Shown: positions 24,327 to 36,439, counted from the stretch's first letter. The stretch: DNA of 64,000 bases from Undaria pinnatifida (GCA_012845835.1 JABAKD010000029.1:3506844-3570843), one strand, 5' to 3'. A program made the numbers and translations. Notes: generated from the letters alone by a model not told the origin.

Positions 24327-24739
24327 TATGATATTATATGATACGATGTGATACGCTATGATATGATACGAGCCTTCTCGTCTAGGCTCTTTGCTCGAGG
24401 ATAGATGGCAAGAGGCCTGTGTTCCGTTTGCCCGGGAGGGTGGCTTGAAGGTCAGCAGTGTTTTTTTCGTGGCATTGCAACATGATCGAGGCAGCTGCCC
24501 GTCTGCCTGGCGTCAAGGTCTCTTGTTTCCACCCTTGCCGTCGGGTGCTCCGGCCGTCGTTGCACCCCCCAATCGGGTGTTGTATCATATCCGTGTTACA
24601 GTACTACATACGAAGTACTAAATAAACAGGTATGTTTGGTAAAGTTCAAGACAAAGCATCGTTTGGGCGACGGATTGGGCATTGGGTATCTAAAAGCAAT
24701 CACACCACCTACTGCTATCTTTGTTCGTGATATCGCAAT

Positions 24740-25730
24740 GCAACCAGTGCACGAACGTGGTGCTTTGAACAGCTGTGGCGCCAGCCAGCAGCTTATCGGC
24801 ACGTGCAGGGGTTGATGGCGGCCAACCACTGCCGCCATCGCCGCGCCGCACGCTCTACCACTGCTGTCAGTTGGAAAAATAGCAGGGGGCAGGATACTTG
24901 AAACTGATGCTTCGATGGTGTGAAGGAAGGAAATAAATCGAGAACCTTTTTTTCGGGAGATATGATCGGCAGTGCGTACGAGGTGCTAACAGCTAGAAGA
25001 ACAGCATACCCCCGCACCGGCGCGAGCAGGGGTTGCTTTAGGGGATGCTCGAGCATTGATTGATTGCGGCCAACCGCCGTCGCTGCCGTTGCGTTTGCTT
25101 ATAAAGCGCCTGGGAGGGACTCCCCGGGAAGGTGGTTTCTTACCATCGTTTAGGAAGGACATCGAATTGGGCAACGTTGGTGGGTGGATAGTCTATGACC
25201 AGTGCATAGTAGGCGTGGTGCATTGAACAGCTGTGGTGCCAGCACCGCACCAGCACGTTCAAGTGTAGGGGGCGCTCATGGTCTGCTCGAGCGCTGCTGG
25301 CGACCAACCACCACGACCTATCGCCGTTTGGTCTGTTGTTGCTGCCAGATGGGAACATAGCAGGACGCATGTACTGAGGGTTTTGAAACTGATCCTCATG
25401 ATGACCTGACTATTAATAGGAAGGAAATCGAGAAAACTTTTCCGAATAGGACAAGTGCATAGCGTCTAGTCTAGTCTAGACTATATACATACGCGGCGCC
25501 CATCTTATAACAGCTGTGGTGACCGCACTACACCGGTACGTGCACGCGCAAGGGTTCCACCAGGGGCTGCTCGGGGGCGCCGATTGATGGCGGCCAACCA
25601 CAACCACCGCCGTTTGGTTCACCACTTTTCTGGCAGTTGGGAAAAGAGCAGTGGGGAAGTGGAGGTTGAAACTGATGCTGTTACGACGAAGTGAATCTAC
25701 TGAGAAGATTTTCTTCCGACACCGCGGGCG
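24740..25730 (+). repeat. Tandem array of ~290-bp diverged units
   Basis: Three full and one partial unit begin near 24740, 24990 (partial), 25195 and 25485. Each contains GAACAGCTGTGG, a block like GATGGCGGCCAACCAC, CGCCGTTTGGT and GTTGAAACTGATGCT. Frames in it are not conserved between units, so it is treated as non-coding. Confidence 0.6.
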
Positions 25731-26039
25731 CACGATGCTTGGGAGATTTATCTGGAAATATTGAATTTAAATATGATCATCCATCTATGATACGTATGAT
25801 ATGATACCATGATGATGAGCATATTATCTCGTCGATTGCGAGTTGTTTCTCTTGCTTTGGCGACCAGGCTTCCGCTTTGCAGCTACGATAGAGGGCGGTG
25901 TAGGCAATGTGCCGTGCCCTCAGCAATAAAAAAACACGAACATAGGCAGGCCTGTTTTAGTCTGTAGCATGGATAGGCAGGTCCCAAAGAGGCCCACCAT
26001 GCCGCGATGGGCAATGGAGCGGGGGCGGTGTGGAAATTA

Positions 26040-26960
26040 TTCATGCTCTCATAACGATGCCACTTTGGCCATTTTGCCCCAAATTTGTCAACGATCTGCA
26101 ACGATCATACTTCGTGAAAGAGAGTTTCGTTGTACTGGTATGACGATAATCAAAAGAACATGCTAGTCTAGACTAGACTAATATCCTACCTTTTAGGATG
26201 TGCGACCCGCGGTCATTTTGGCCATTTCGGCCTTTTTGGCCCTATAGTCTATATATTTTTCTATATATTTTGCTTCATGAAAAGAGGTCATCCAGCCGTC
26301 GGCGCATCGTCAACTACAGTCTAGCTGAGAGCTTATTCTCGGAGCACCCGCAAAAAAAGCGCCACCATGTATATCTTGGTAGTGGGTAGGGTTGCTTGGT
26401 AGTGGATAGGGTTGGTTGTACGTCAGTCGCGGTGAGGATACACATACTACAACTATAATACCTGGTACGTACCTAGTATGTGCTTGTATTTGCCGCTGTT
26501 CACCTGAATCCACCAATAATACTTGCCTGCACTTACCCAGTATTTGCATACACCAGGTATCTAGAAGACTAGACTAAATGATGATGTTTTGTGATGGAGA
26601 TTTATTATAAAAAAGGAAAATACACTTCTCCAGCTGTGAGATTGAAGATTTTGTCGAAACTCATTTATTTGTAATGATTGGTATGATGCTGGTGAAAGTG
26701 GGTACACAGCAGTACACGAGCACAACAACAGAGTAGGAATATCCTCTCCCTTTTAGGAGGTGCGACCTGCGGCCATTTTGGCCATTTTAGCCCTATTTTA
26801 TCAGCGATCTGCAACGATCGTACTGTGTGATGGAAGTTTTGTTTGTACTGTTAAGGTGATACTCATGTAGACTATCATGTACACGATTACATACAACAGA
26901 GTAGAAGTATCCTCTCCTCTTCTTCAGGAGGTGCGACCTGCGAGCTTACGCCTCTCAAGC
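26040..26960 (+). repeat. Cluster of short repeats with GGAGGTGCGACCTGCGG
   Basis: Related segments at 26045-26170, 26185-26270, 26735-26870 and 26895-26950 share TTAGGAGGTGCGACCTGCGG, CATTTTGGCCATTT and GATCTGCAACGATCGTAC. A palindromic CTAGTCTAGACTAGACTA occurs at 26162-26180 and a similar word at 25463. No gene. Confidence 0.5.
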
Positions 26961-27024
26961 CCCTTTGTTGCGAAAGGACGGTAAGTCTCCCGCCCACGCA
27001 AAGCACATAAATATTACCAAGTAT

Positions 27025-27330
27025 AAAAATTAAAATACACTCCAGCTGTGAGATCGAATATTTTGTCGAAACTCATCTTTGCAAGCTGTGTGTGATACTC
27101 CGATCGCGCGTATTACGGGTTGTGTGTCCTCATTAAGGATATAGGTCGGCGACTCCCCTTGCAACTACAGTGTAGCTATCAGGGTCAACAGGGTGATGTT
27201 AGGCAGTCTGTGCGCGGAAACTATAAAACCCGTTTCTGAGGGGGACAAAATCTGACAGCTGTGGAAGGAAATGCATCAGTTTATCATGTGAATCCTGTAA
27301 GTCGAATATCCGGTGAGGGGAGGGCGGAGT
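27025..27330 (+). mobile_element. CAGCTG-type non-autonomous element, full copy
   Basis: About 300 bp. Subterminal inverted repeats are CAGCTGTGAGATCGAA near the left and ATCTGACAGCTG near 27250. A fragment of the same left end is at 26620-26680. Conserved flanks (AAAATTAAAATACACTC on the left) show that the element extends past the inverted repeats. Confidence 0.68.
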
Positions 27331-28363
27331 TTTTAATATGTAGGATGTACAGCCCCTGCCACTGTCTTGCCACTTTGTACTTAAATATAAGTAACTCTAT
27401 ATTATTATTTCAATACAAAACGGTCATTATATTTTCGTATTTTTGTATGAAGTGAAACACTCAGAACATTCGTACGTACTCGTACGGTATTAATATATTA
27501 TTGTATATAATAGCAATGTTAGTACTGCTTGTATACTGCTGCTGCTGTAGACTGAAACGAACCGTTCTCTCGTGCCAGGATAGACAGCAGTACACACAAG
27601 GGGACCGAAGATCGTGTAATATCTACAATACAGCAAGATATAGCGACGTCAAGGGGACTATAGACCACGTAATATGTACCAGCAACAACGTGATTCTCTC
27701 GGTAGTTTTGCCCAGCAGGCTCGTCAAGGAGGAACTACTGTACCGTACAAAGTGAAGATATCCTTATCCATGGTCGCATCGGCAAAATGGCGGCGTATGT
27801 ATTATCTTGAATTTTTCACGTATATCATACGTACATACCCATATTATTATTTTGTTTTGTTTTTGTTTTTGTTTTTTTTTGTTTTTGTTTATTTCGTATT
27901 CTCTCTTCCAATGTATTTCTGTTGCTGACGTATGTATGTTGTGCCTGTCGTACCCAGTACTAGGGCATGACATTGCGTTGTCGAATGCATTACGATGCAT
28001 TATCTCTGTGTCGTAGCTTGTGACCACAGAGCTGATCTTTCTAGGGTGAAGAATCAGTACGGACACTGGGTGTGCTGGATGTCGACGAGTAGAAGAACGG
28101 TTTAACTGTTAATGTGAAGGACACACACACACCCATGATAGATACAATTGTAGCACGTATTAATAGTTGTTGTTGTTGTTGTTTTCACATTAACTCGCAT
28201 AATCAAGTCCGTGGTCACAGGACAGGCTCCAGTCACTCTGGAGCTGAGGAATAGTATGCGTATGTCGTACGAGATGCATACGTACATACCTGGGGTACGA
28301 TTTAAATACGTAAATACAACTTTTTTTTTCAGATCCTCCTGGAAGATCCGGGTAAAAAGCTTA
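27331..28363. other. Intergenic; weak coding-like frame 27560-27755
   Basis: A plus-strand frame from an AG at about 27580 to a TGA at 27753-27755 includes NNVILSVVLPSRLVKEELLY, which looks protein-like. It has no partner exon, start or known domain. The remainder is AT-rich with a T/G-rich tract at 27850-27890. Confidence 0.2.
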
Positions 28364-28784
28364 TGTTAAATTAAAGGTGGGGGACACAGAGTGCCCCCTG
28401 CAGGTCAGCCAATTGAGCAGGTCCTCGGAGAGTACTCACTTTCGTTCCTTCGTAGAGATGTAGCTTTATTCGTCCATTTTTTTTTTTTCTTTTCTGTCCT
28501 GCCGTCGACGCCACATGTTAAATTAAAGGTGGGGGACACAGAGTGCCCCCTGCAGGTCAGCCAATTGAGCAGGTCCTCGGAGAAAACTCACTTTCGTTCC
28601 TTCGTAGAGATGTAGCTTTATTCGTTTCCACCAGAGCCCGGGATAGCTTCTGAGATCGGAGGCGCGTGCCTCCGATCTAATTCCTAACTTCCCCGAATAT
28701 AAACCGCCAACCTTATCATACGAAACCCATCCAAATGATCTCAAATTCGGATACCTACAGGCCTTTCGAGGCCGTATCTTAACA
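28364..28784 (-). mobile_element. Miniature LTR element (TRIM-like)
   Basis: A 269-bp LTR (28516-28784, minus orientation, TGTTAA...TTAACA ends) is followed on the minus strand by a ~42-bp internal segment. That segment begins TGTGGCGTCGACGGCAGG, where TGGCGTCGACGG fits a primer-binding site, and ends in an A/G polypurine run. A second LTR truncated to its last 110 bp (28364-28473) follows. CTTA is repeated at both outer edges (28360-28363 and 28785-28788), as expected for a target duplication. No coding capacity. A solo LTR of the same family is at 51115-51383. Confidence 0.7.
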
Positions 28785-28789
28785 CTTAC

Positions 28790-29441
28790 GCTCCATACAC
28801 TTTGGTTGGTATACCAATTCTTGGCCATCTGCAGAACGCAGACTTGATGTTGACCTCGCCCCTTCGGCTAAGTCAACTACGGCGTACCTACCCGCTGTCG
28901 ATCGCCGTTCGTTGGCGTTTGAGTTGGCCAAATAATTTTGGTTCATAGCGCGTCCGTTCGGCCTCGGCGCCTGCGTGGTACATGGTACACCAGATACAAG
29001 GTATTTGATGGTGTGGTAGAAAGGGAAACCGTGCTGGGTTCAATCTGTGTGATGCTACGAGCATGGAACACCTTGCATGCTGGGTTCGCTGCGCCCCATT
29101 TAATCATACCATGACATGTGACGTGTTTAAATAGTATACTTATTAAAGTACATACTCTGGCACCCGAGTGCTGAACCCGCCTGCTTTGGTCATGCTCGGA
29201 TGTGTACCCGGGTTTCCCCAGAGTGTTGGTTCTGTGAAGCAATGAAGGGATCAACTGTGCATTGTCGGGAGGCGAATGGAAAAGTTGTAGAGGGCGCGTC
29301 CGAGGCACCCCTGAAAAGTGAATGCCTCAAATAGTGCGCCTTTTTTCACCCCCCCTCGGGACCACTGTCCTACCATAACAAGCCTATCCATGCGACACAT
29401 TCCGCCGCAACATTTGGCCACCAGCGTTTTCCGCCAGAACA
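28790..29441. other. Upstream flank of the EsV-1-7 gene
   Basis: No supported gene or repeat. The promoter and 5' UTR of the gene starting at 29442 would lie here. I see no obvious TATA or initiator that I would defend. Confidence 0.3.
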
Positions 29442-32400
29442 ATGTCCAGTGGCGGCAGTGGCGGCGGCGGCGGGTTCAACCAGGTCCCCTCTACCTCGTT
29501 GGATCCCCAGCAACCTCCGTCGCTCCAGCGTGGAGGGGGGGGAGAGGGGGGAGGGGCTGCCACACTGACCCCTTCCGGTCCAGAGGATGAGTACGTGGCG
29601 TACGTTGGACAAGACCCGCAGTTCGGACACTCCGGGGGGTGTTCGCAGCACGGCAGGCCTGGCAATAATGGTCCGACGGCGATGTTCTCCGGTAGGATGA
29701 TCAGGGGGGGGGGGGGGGGGGGGGTCGATGGCCGTATTTTTTAGCCCGCCCCAGCCTCCATATTTCAGCATCTCGCACGTAATTTATATTATTTTTTCCA
29801 GAATAATACTACACGGGTGTGTACGGTGGGGTACGTACCAGAGTATCCCAGCGATATTTTTCTCGGTCAATGCCCTACCGCGCCTCAACATCGGTATCTG
29901 ATACTTCGGCAAGTTCGGCACGACCTCAATACCGGTACACGACACTTCCGTAAGTTCGGCACACCAACCGAAAACATCGTCGGTACCGGTATACCCTACC
30001 GTACATACCGTTGCAATGTTTCCTGCCTCTATTATCCGGCATTCTCACCTGCTGCAGGAGCCAATTCTGTTGCCGCGGCGCCAAACATGCCTTGCCCGAG
30101 TCCGGCCCTGGAGACACCGACTAGGGCAACCGAAACAGTCGCGCCGTCCGTATTGCCGGCACAGCGTGACAATGAAGCTCCACGCAAACAAGACGTCGAC
30201 GTCGTTGGAGGCAAGCACATTGAACAGGGAGTAGGTGGCTGCTTTGAACGAAATGGTTGGCAGAGGGTGTCAGAAGAGATGCTTCTTCTTTGCGGAAGGG
30301 CACGGGCTGGTTGACGTTGAAAAAAACGAATGTATTCCCCACGCCGTTTTTTCGATTCAGACCGTGAAATTTTGCACACATCTTCTATGTGCTATTGCGA
30401 AGACCTCTCCTGTCGTTTTTTTTTTTGCTTTCGTTGTGATTTTTTGTCAGTTAAGATGTTTTTGGAGAATGTGGCCCACCTTAGACCAAACCTTTTCGGC
30501 GAAAAAAAAAACGGAGGTCACAGGCCTCGGGATGGGCATGTAGAACACGTGTGCAAATTTTCAGGGTCTATCTCTCAAAAACGGCGTGGACATTTTGGAC
30601 TTTTGTGCCTAAACATGAACAACACACGTTGTTTCCTGCAAAATACTTGGTTTTAGTGTAGGATCCAGTTTTCTCGCTAGATTCTGTTTAATGTTGAACA
30701 CAGGGAGGTCAGCTCTTCGATTTTTTGCGCGAAAATTTCTACAAACATGCCTTGGAGTACCCCCAACTGGTTCCTTTTTTTTTCTCGCCTCCGCTTGGAA
30801 AAAGCCTGAAAATTGTCGAAGAATATGAAGGTCTGTCATTGGCCGATACGAGTTTTCTCCTCGAGACAGCCCGAGGCCAATAAAACTAAAACTGGCCACG
30901 TCACACTCATGGGGGTCAGTATCACACCAAAATACTCACCCTTTGACAGGATATTGCGAGCGGCATTCATTCGCCGGGGAGATAACCTGTTTTGTTCTTT
31001 ACGTGAACCAGCCTGTGAACGATTTTCATCGGAACGACATCTACGCTAGATTGTCGGAGAGGAGAAGTAACAATAATGATAAATAATAATTAGATAGGTC
31101 TTTAGGTGCGGAGCTTTAGAAACGTCAAGTGCATCCCTCCCGTAGTATGACACCAGTGCGGAAATTTGTCTTTTCTGGCCACATCAGGTGGTGGTCATGG
31201 CCAAACGTCGGTCTACCCGTGGATGGTCCCGGGCAGACCCGTCCACAACACGCCAGGTCCGGTGGTGGAAACCCATCGGCAAGAGGCAAGGCAAGAGGTG
31301 GCCGCAAACCGTTTCGAGAGAGGCGTCCAGATACGCGGGGGGGGACCAACGTAAGCAGAATTGCGTCGAGTTCTTACGAATAGCCCTACACACTTTTTTC
31401 TGATAATGTTTGTGAATGATCGACGTTGAAGCTCATGCTTCGATTGTTTGCATGGAAAAAGTGATCGTAGTAATAGTGTCATCAACATACGAGGGAGGAC
31501 CAACGTAGGCAGGTCGCATCGAGTTTTTTTCACGGTGCATACGATACGCGAGCGAGGACGAAGGAGTTAGAACACATCGAGTTTTACGATGAACCCAACG
31601 CGCTGATGAAATGTGTATCATAGTTGCCGTGGACAATGACATCACACTCCCAATGCATTTTTTTCAACCTAAATTCCAGGTTTCCCGTGGAGACCGCCCG
31701 CGCCAGTAGTGACAGTGGGATAGATGTACGCATGGCTGAACCAATTTCTCAGCCTATCGCGGTCACTAGAACATCGCGTTGCCAGGTGAGTTTAGATCGA
31801 ACGAGTGGCTGCGTGGCTCAACACACTGTTCTGGCACGACCATTAAAACAGTACATTGCACGGTGATTATAGATCGAGCGGATGGGTGTGACGCTCAAAA
31901 CATTAATCAGTCTGACAACAGCATCTTGTAAAGCGATTAAAATGCGAACGGATAGATGTGTTTATCAACAATTTTCTCAACCTGTCGGGTGCTCCTAGGT
32001 AAGCGCGTCGCAGAGCGATGAAGAACGAACAAGGGTTGTCGACCTTGGAGGCTTTCATGGTAGGGTGACAAAACTACAAGGCGAACATCTTGCGCCTCCT
32101 TAGGCACAGCCAGGACGTGACCTTCCTTATCTCTTTTCCTATGCCTCAATTCTCGTACGTTGCTTCCAGTAGTTTGTCCCCCAAAATGTGGATTGAGTTG
32201 TACAAAGGTTGATATAGGTGTTGTCGGATCGCGGAGAATTTTTGGTGAACCCAAATCTTAGCTCGCAGTTGTCAGCGGTGTGTGGTTGTGTTCGCAAAAA
32301 TCGGGCGTCAGGTGAGACCAACGAGCACAGGAACACAAGAAAAAATACCTGGTACCTCGCACCTGGTCCTATTAATAGTATCTTTCTCGAAGGAGTGTGA

Positions 32401-33319
32401 TGGTAACTTGGTTTTATTGCCGTGCCTTGTATAATGTTTCCAGCAGAGATTTTGTTAGCCAGGTTTTGATGGCGATCCCCAGACAGTACCGACAATAGTG
32501 AACACGTATCGAAACCGAGTGACAGAGCGTGATGTCGTTTGCCTAACCTGTGAATTCGAGCTGCTGCTCCTTTTTTCATTAGTGCATGCCCAACCAATTC
32601 GTGTGCGCTCGACGGCCTCTTCCCCCCTTCCAACGTCGACACCCCTGCGGTGCGCTTGTGCTCATGACGCATCATAGTGATACCAACCGGCAGTACATAT
32701 GGACAATTCTCCAGCTTTCCGGGAAGTATGGCTCGAAAAACCTTGAATGAGTTGAACCAAAATAAAATATCTCGGCTCGAGCTGGTGCTCCTTTTTCGTC
32801 TGTGTGTGTGCGTATCCTCTTTAAAACAGCACCCAGGTATTGGGGTAGAAATACCTGGAAATAGTGTGGGATATGTTTTGCGGTGGTAAAAGGTTTTCGT
32901 TTGATCATTGTATACCGCTCGATCCTCTTCCCCCCCCTTACGTGGCGACAACACTGTGGTGCCCTTCTGCTGACGGCAAACCATGGTGTCACCGCTTGGC
33001 AGTACGAACATTGCCCCAACATTCCGAGGTATGGCGCGAAAGACGCGCCCCCGAGATTTTGTCGGTTTCACAAACGGATCGGCATGTACTTTGCAAGAGC
33101 TGGGGGAAGGTGGATGATCGCCACAAGGAACGGTGACGGTAAGCGACTGTGCTGGCTCTACTCTGCGTGCCGACCCTCTTTTGCGTGCTGACTCTCTTCT
33201 CCGAGCTGACTCTATTCTGCGTGTGAATGTACTGCGAGGCGTATCATTGTTGATATATGTATTGTTATGTTTGCCATCCTCCAGCGTTAAGCATGAGACT
33301 CAACATCGGCCACTCATAA
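29442..33319 (+). CDS. EsV-1-7 domain protein (one domain, ~288 aa)
   Basis: Modelled exons are 29442-29691, 30058-30234, 31188-31350, 31680-31785, 33003-33138 and, least certain, 33285-33319; every junction has AG/GT borders and matching phase. The N-terminus is Gly-rich and Ser/Pro-rich (MSSGGSGGGGGFNQ). The EsV-1-7 domain spans the fourth intron: Cys231 ends one exon and the next begins YEHCPNIPRYG, then FCRFHKRIGM. This gives the family pattern C-x4-C-x15-C-x2-H with PxYG and GM. Family founder IMMEDIATE UPRIGHT controls early development in Ectocarpus; the biochemical role is not settled. The second exon could instead end at 30230, and the last exon is one of several options. The phase would also allow splicing onward into the locus at 36.6 kb. 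Confidence 0.72.
29703..29722 (+). repeat. Poly-G run at an intron start
   Basis: About 18-20 G residues lie about 10 bp after the donor at 29692 of the EsV-1-7 gene. Confidence 0.75.
32553..32775 (+). pseudogene. Relic duplicate of the EsV-1-7 exon
   Basis: Inside the fourth intron of the upstream EsV-1-7 gene, a segment resembles the functional exon and its left flank. The shared landmarks are CGAGCTGCTGCTCCTTTTTT before it, GGCAGTAC at the acceptor, and AAGTATGGCTCGAAAAA opposite AGGTATGGCGCGAAAGA. In the frame matching the domain, KYGSK is kept while both cysteines and the proline are lost and a stop follows. The functional exon is about 308 bp downstream. Confidence 0.5.
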
Positions 33320-34547
33320 AGACGTTCCTACAAAGAAGAAAGCCAAGAGAAACCAAATAAAAATATATCTACGTACGAACCCTAGCTCATTTCCGTATAT
33401 GTTTCCTTATTACCCTCGGTGTAATATTTTTGGCTTTGTTACGAGAAATACGGAACACGCGCGGCCAACGTGCCACGCAGCTTGTAGAGCTGAGAGCCGA
33501 CCACTCAACTTGTCCAACTCCCAGCTAACGTATGACCACAGGTACGGTGCTATAATATGACACCATCCTTTTCCATTTTCCCTGCAGAGTTTAGACCTCT
33601 CGCGCGAGTGGGTCTGCACTTCACTCAAAAAAGGAGACCAACTAATGTCTTATTGGTGCAGCGTCCAACACAACTGTTTTATCGGTTTCTCTTGTTTTTT
33701 TTTGTAATTTTTGGGAACTTTTTGGAGGAATCGATGTTGAGGGTTGCGTGGCACATCGTCGGATGGCAAACAAATTAGCAATTGAAAAGGTCAATACCTC
33801 AAGTCTGCGCACGTAAAGGACTGCCGCGCGGTCGCAGGAGTAGCTCTACGTTCATCAAAACAAGGGTCTAAAAGCGAGTAGTACAAAACTAACTGGTCGT
33901 GTGAACTGAAGCAATTCATAATTTCAATCTCTCGTGGAGATTCCATTTGATTGTGTGCTCTTAACTCATTCAAGGCAATTTTTAACCGTCGGAGTGGCAC
34001 CGTCGGAGTGGCGCGTGGTTCCGCCCACTGTGGGTGTATATCTCTTCTGGTTTGGCCTTAGAAAATACCACTCTGTTCGGAAATATAAGAAAAACTTGGA
34101 CGTTAATATTGAAATTAACTGTTTCTTATATTTGCGTACAGATTGGTATACATTTTGTTGTTTTGAAGATAATAACTCAGCGTGCGTTGACTTTTCTGGC
34201 ACGAAAGTAGCATCACTGGACCCTGAACTTTAAAAGTGTCTATTTATTCGGTAAAAATAGCTGGGGGAACGCTGAGAAAGCATAACGTCACATCAGGGAG
34301 AAGCACGACTTTCGTATCAAGAGCATGATAGATAACTCGGATATGCTTAGCCTGCTTTCAACAGGGCTTGTACGGGTGATCGTCGGGTCACATGTTTAGT
34401 CGGGCTTTGCAGGTACCGACTACCCGGTCTTTTTCTACCTCTCATTGGCAACGCCCAGCAAAGCTGAAGACTCGTGCTATGGTAGGAGTGGCGCTTTATT
34501 TTTCTAAGGTTCCTCACCTGAAGATCTATCTACCCGAGGAGTCATCC

Positions 34548-34637
34548 TTCTTTTTTATTTTTGCACACTTCTAATTTCCAGCCTCTGGACAAGCCGTGGT
34601 CAGAGGTGTCGTCCCTTCTCCCCTCCGGTTCTCTCTA
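34548..34637 (-). mobile_element. SINE fragment, 3' end only (copy 4)
   Basis: Matches the last ~85 bp of the SINE family including the A-rich tail (GCAAAAATAAAAAAG on the minus strand). The tRNA-like head is missing. A different element starts immediately at the break. Confidence 0.65.
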
Positions 34638-34895
34638 TAGTGCGGTAGGGCTTGCGATTTTTGGGCAAAACGTTTCTGTATAGTGCGGTTGAGCTCCCCA
34701 AGCATGGAACTATCGGTTAGCATGATGACTTTGCGAGTATGTGTTGTTTGATAGGACTATCGCATATAACTGTTGATCGGGTTGCGCGAACGAATATCTC
34801 CGAAGTCATGTTTCCAGTGGTGATGGTGAGGTATTGAGTTCCTTGTTTTAATATGCTGCACCCCTATCGCGTGGGATGACTCCCACCCAATACCC
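34637..34895. mobile_element. MITE-like element with CTCTATAGTGCGG end (copy 1)
   Basis: About 260 bp that match 42762-43040: CTCTATAGTGCGG at one edge, GGGTTGCGCG inside, and CGTGGGATGACTC at the other edge. The right edge GCACCCCTATCGCGTGGG resembles the inverted end of the GCTACGATAGAGGT family, so the two may be related. Confidence 0.5.
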
Positions 34896-35830
34896 GAGTT
34901 TTTTGTTTCGATGATAGACCATCCCATTGGTTGGCGTATCTAGCGAATAATGTTTTACATACGCAATGGATCCAAAACATGCAGGTAGTTTATTAATCGA
35001 GGAACCCTGCTAGGGAGAACTGATTGGCCTCGATCCTATAGTAACACGGCTGTGTATATGCCGTCCGGAAATTGCTCCTTGAACCGTTGTCCCACTTCAT
35101 TTGACGAGCTTTCCGTGTGGTACAAGCTGGTGCACTGGCCCGTCCTGCAGCAATGTTCCCTGCAACGTTCCCCGCAACGGCCCCGGCAACGTTCCCTGAT
35201 GTTTATCGTGATACGCTAGTTACAAGTTGAATATACCATACACCGGCGAGCAGGAACAAACTCGAGTCTCGCCACATGGTGTATATGTCTGCATCTGGAA
35301 TATAAGGTGCTCAGGTTACTTGCACGAGGTGGCTGTACATAGCTAGATACATGTGGACCTCAAGGGTCACATCCCAATATCGTAACCGTTACCCGTCTTC
35401 CATTTTGCCCTTTTTAAGGTATCCGGAGGGCGAGTCCCACCGTGGTGCCCGGCGGCGGCACGACAACACGAAGCGCTTTCAATTACGGTTGCCGACCAGT
35501 GATGCCAGGTGCGCGCGAATCACTGTTGCGGTATTGCCCATGTAGAAAAAACAAGAGAAGAGAAAGAAGAAGACAAAATAAAAAACGGAAACGAAAACGA
35601 ACACTAAAACGATGCGGACCGAAGAAAAAAAGAAGAAGCGGGAGGTCGGTGTTGGCGGTACCCCCCCTTTTTTTGCGGAGCAGCGTAACGAACAATTCCA
35701 TAGCCGTGTATATTCGCCGAAGAACTAAGCGCAGTATCCTATTTTATGTTATCAAATAGGGTGGCTGCTTGCGCAAGTGGCCCTGGGCCGTAGAATTGTA
35801 CTTGGTAAGGCCTTAAAAGTGGTCTCCTTA
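34896..35830. other. Intergenic, no supported gene
   Basis: Three frames near 35560-35650 are Lys/Arg-rich because of A-rich composition. Around 35100-35200 the words AACGTTCCC and GCAACG recur. No gene, RNA or known repeat is recognised. Confidence 0.3.
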
Positions 35831-35838
35831 CAGTACCG

Positions 35839-36421
35839 TTGGCCGGGACATATCGCGGCCGCTGGCCGTACAGAAGGGGCTGTCGATCGAAGCAAGGTTG
35901 GGTACAGACGGAAGAGTTGTTGGTCTGGCTGTTTTTGAAGTGACATCTGCCGTAACCGCTGCAGCTCCCTGCAGCTTGTGTGGTCAAACGTCCTTCGCCG
36001 GAGGTGGACTTGTTGTGTTATATTCTGGTGTTTTGTTCGCGCACGGGTGGTTCCACCATTGCTCAATGCATACGGAAGTTCGCGCCCAACGCTGTTCGAG
36101 CTAAACTGAGTTTCTTGTACACCAAGGTTTCACATGCTGGACAGGTCAGCTATCCTCACTTGACCATCTAAATCTGTCAGGGACGATCTGTATGGTCAAG
36201 CTCATGTTACCCTGTGGGCGCCGTACGATCTGCGTAGCGTACCACATGTTTACTCTGTTGGACCTGTTATGTGGTATGTACAGATCCTGCACAACAGCTC
36301 ATAACCGCAGGTCCAGGATCTACCGCAAATGGTCTAGATGTTCTGTCTATAGACCATGATCTGTTCGAGGCGTGGAACGTTAACGCCTGTCACTACTGCA
36401 AACATGATTGCGCGCGTGCAA
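35839..36421 (+). CDS. Possible 5' exons or remnant coding sequence upstream of the EsV-1-7 repeats
   Basis: Several open plus-strand pieces look like protein. One begins after a good acceptor at 35838 (CTCCTTACAG) and reads GLSIEARLGTDGRVVGLAVF, then a Cys pair in CSLCGQ; it could end at a donor near 36003. Another runs about 36311-36421 and includes HYCKHDCARA, ending at A|GTGTTG in phase 1, which would join in frame to the 36579 exon. Between them, other frames (35.98-36.17 and 36.19-36.29 kb) also look coding but are not in phase with each other. Either these are true 5' exons mixed with remnants of another gene, or the whole stretch is a decayed element. Confidence 0.3.
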
Positions 36422-36439
36422 GTGTTGTGTTGCCCATAA

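Noticed and set aside
24740-25730. CRISPR array
   Set aside because: Units are ~290 bp, diverged, without identical short repeats and unique spacers; the genome is eukaryotic.
32139-33071. 310-codon minus-strand open frame
   Set aside because: It is antisense to the EsV-1-7 exon and its intron. Its internal repeat is explained by the relic exon duplication, and it has no motif.
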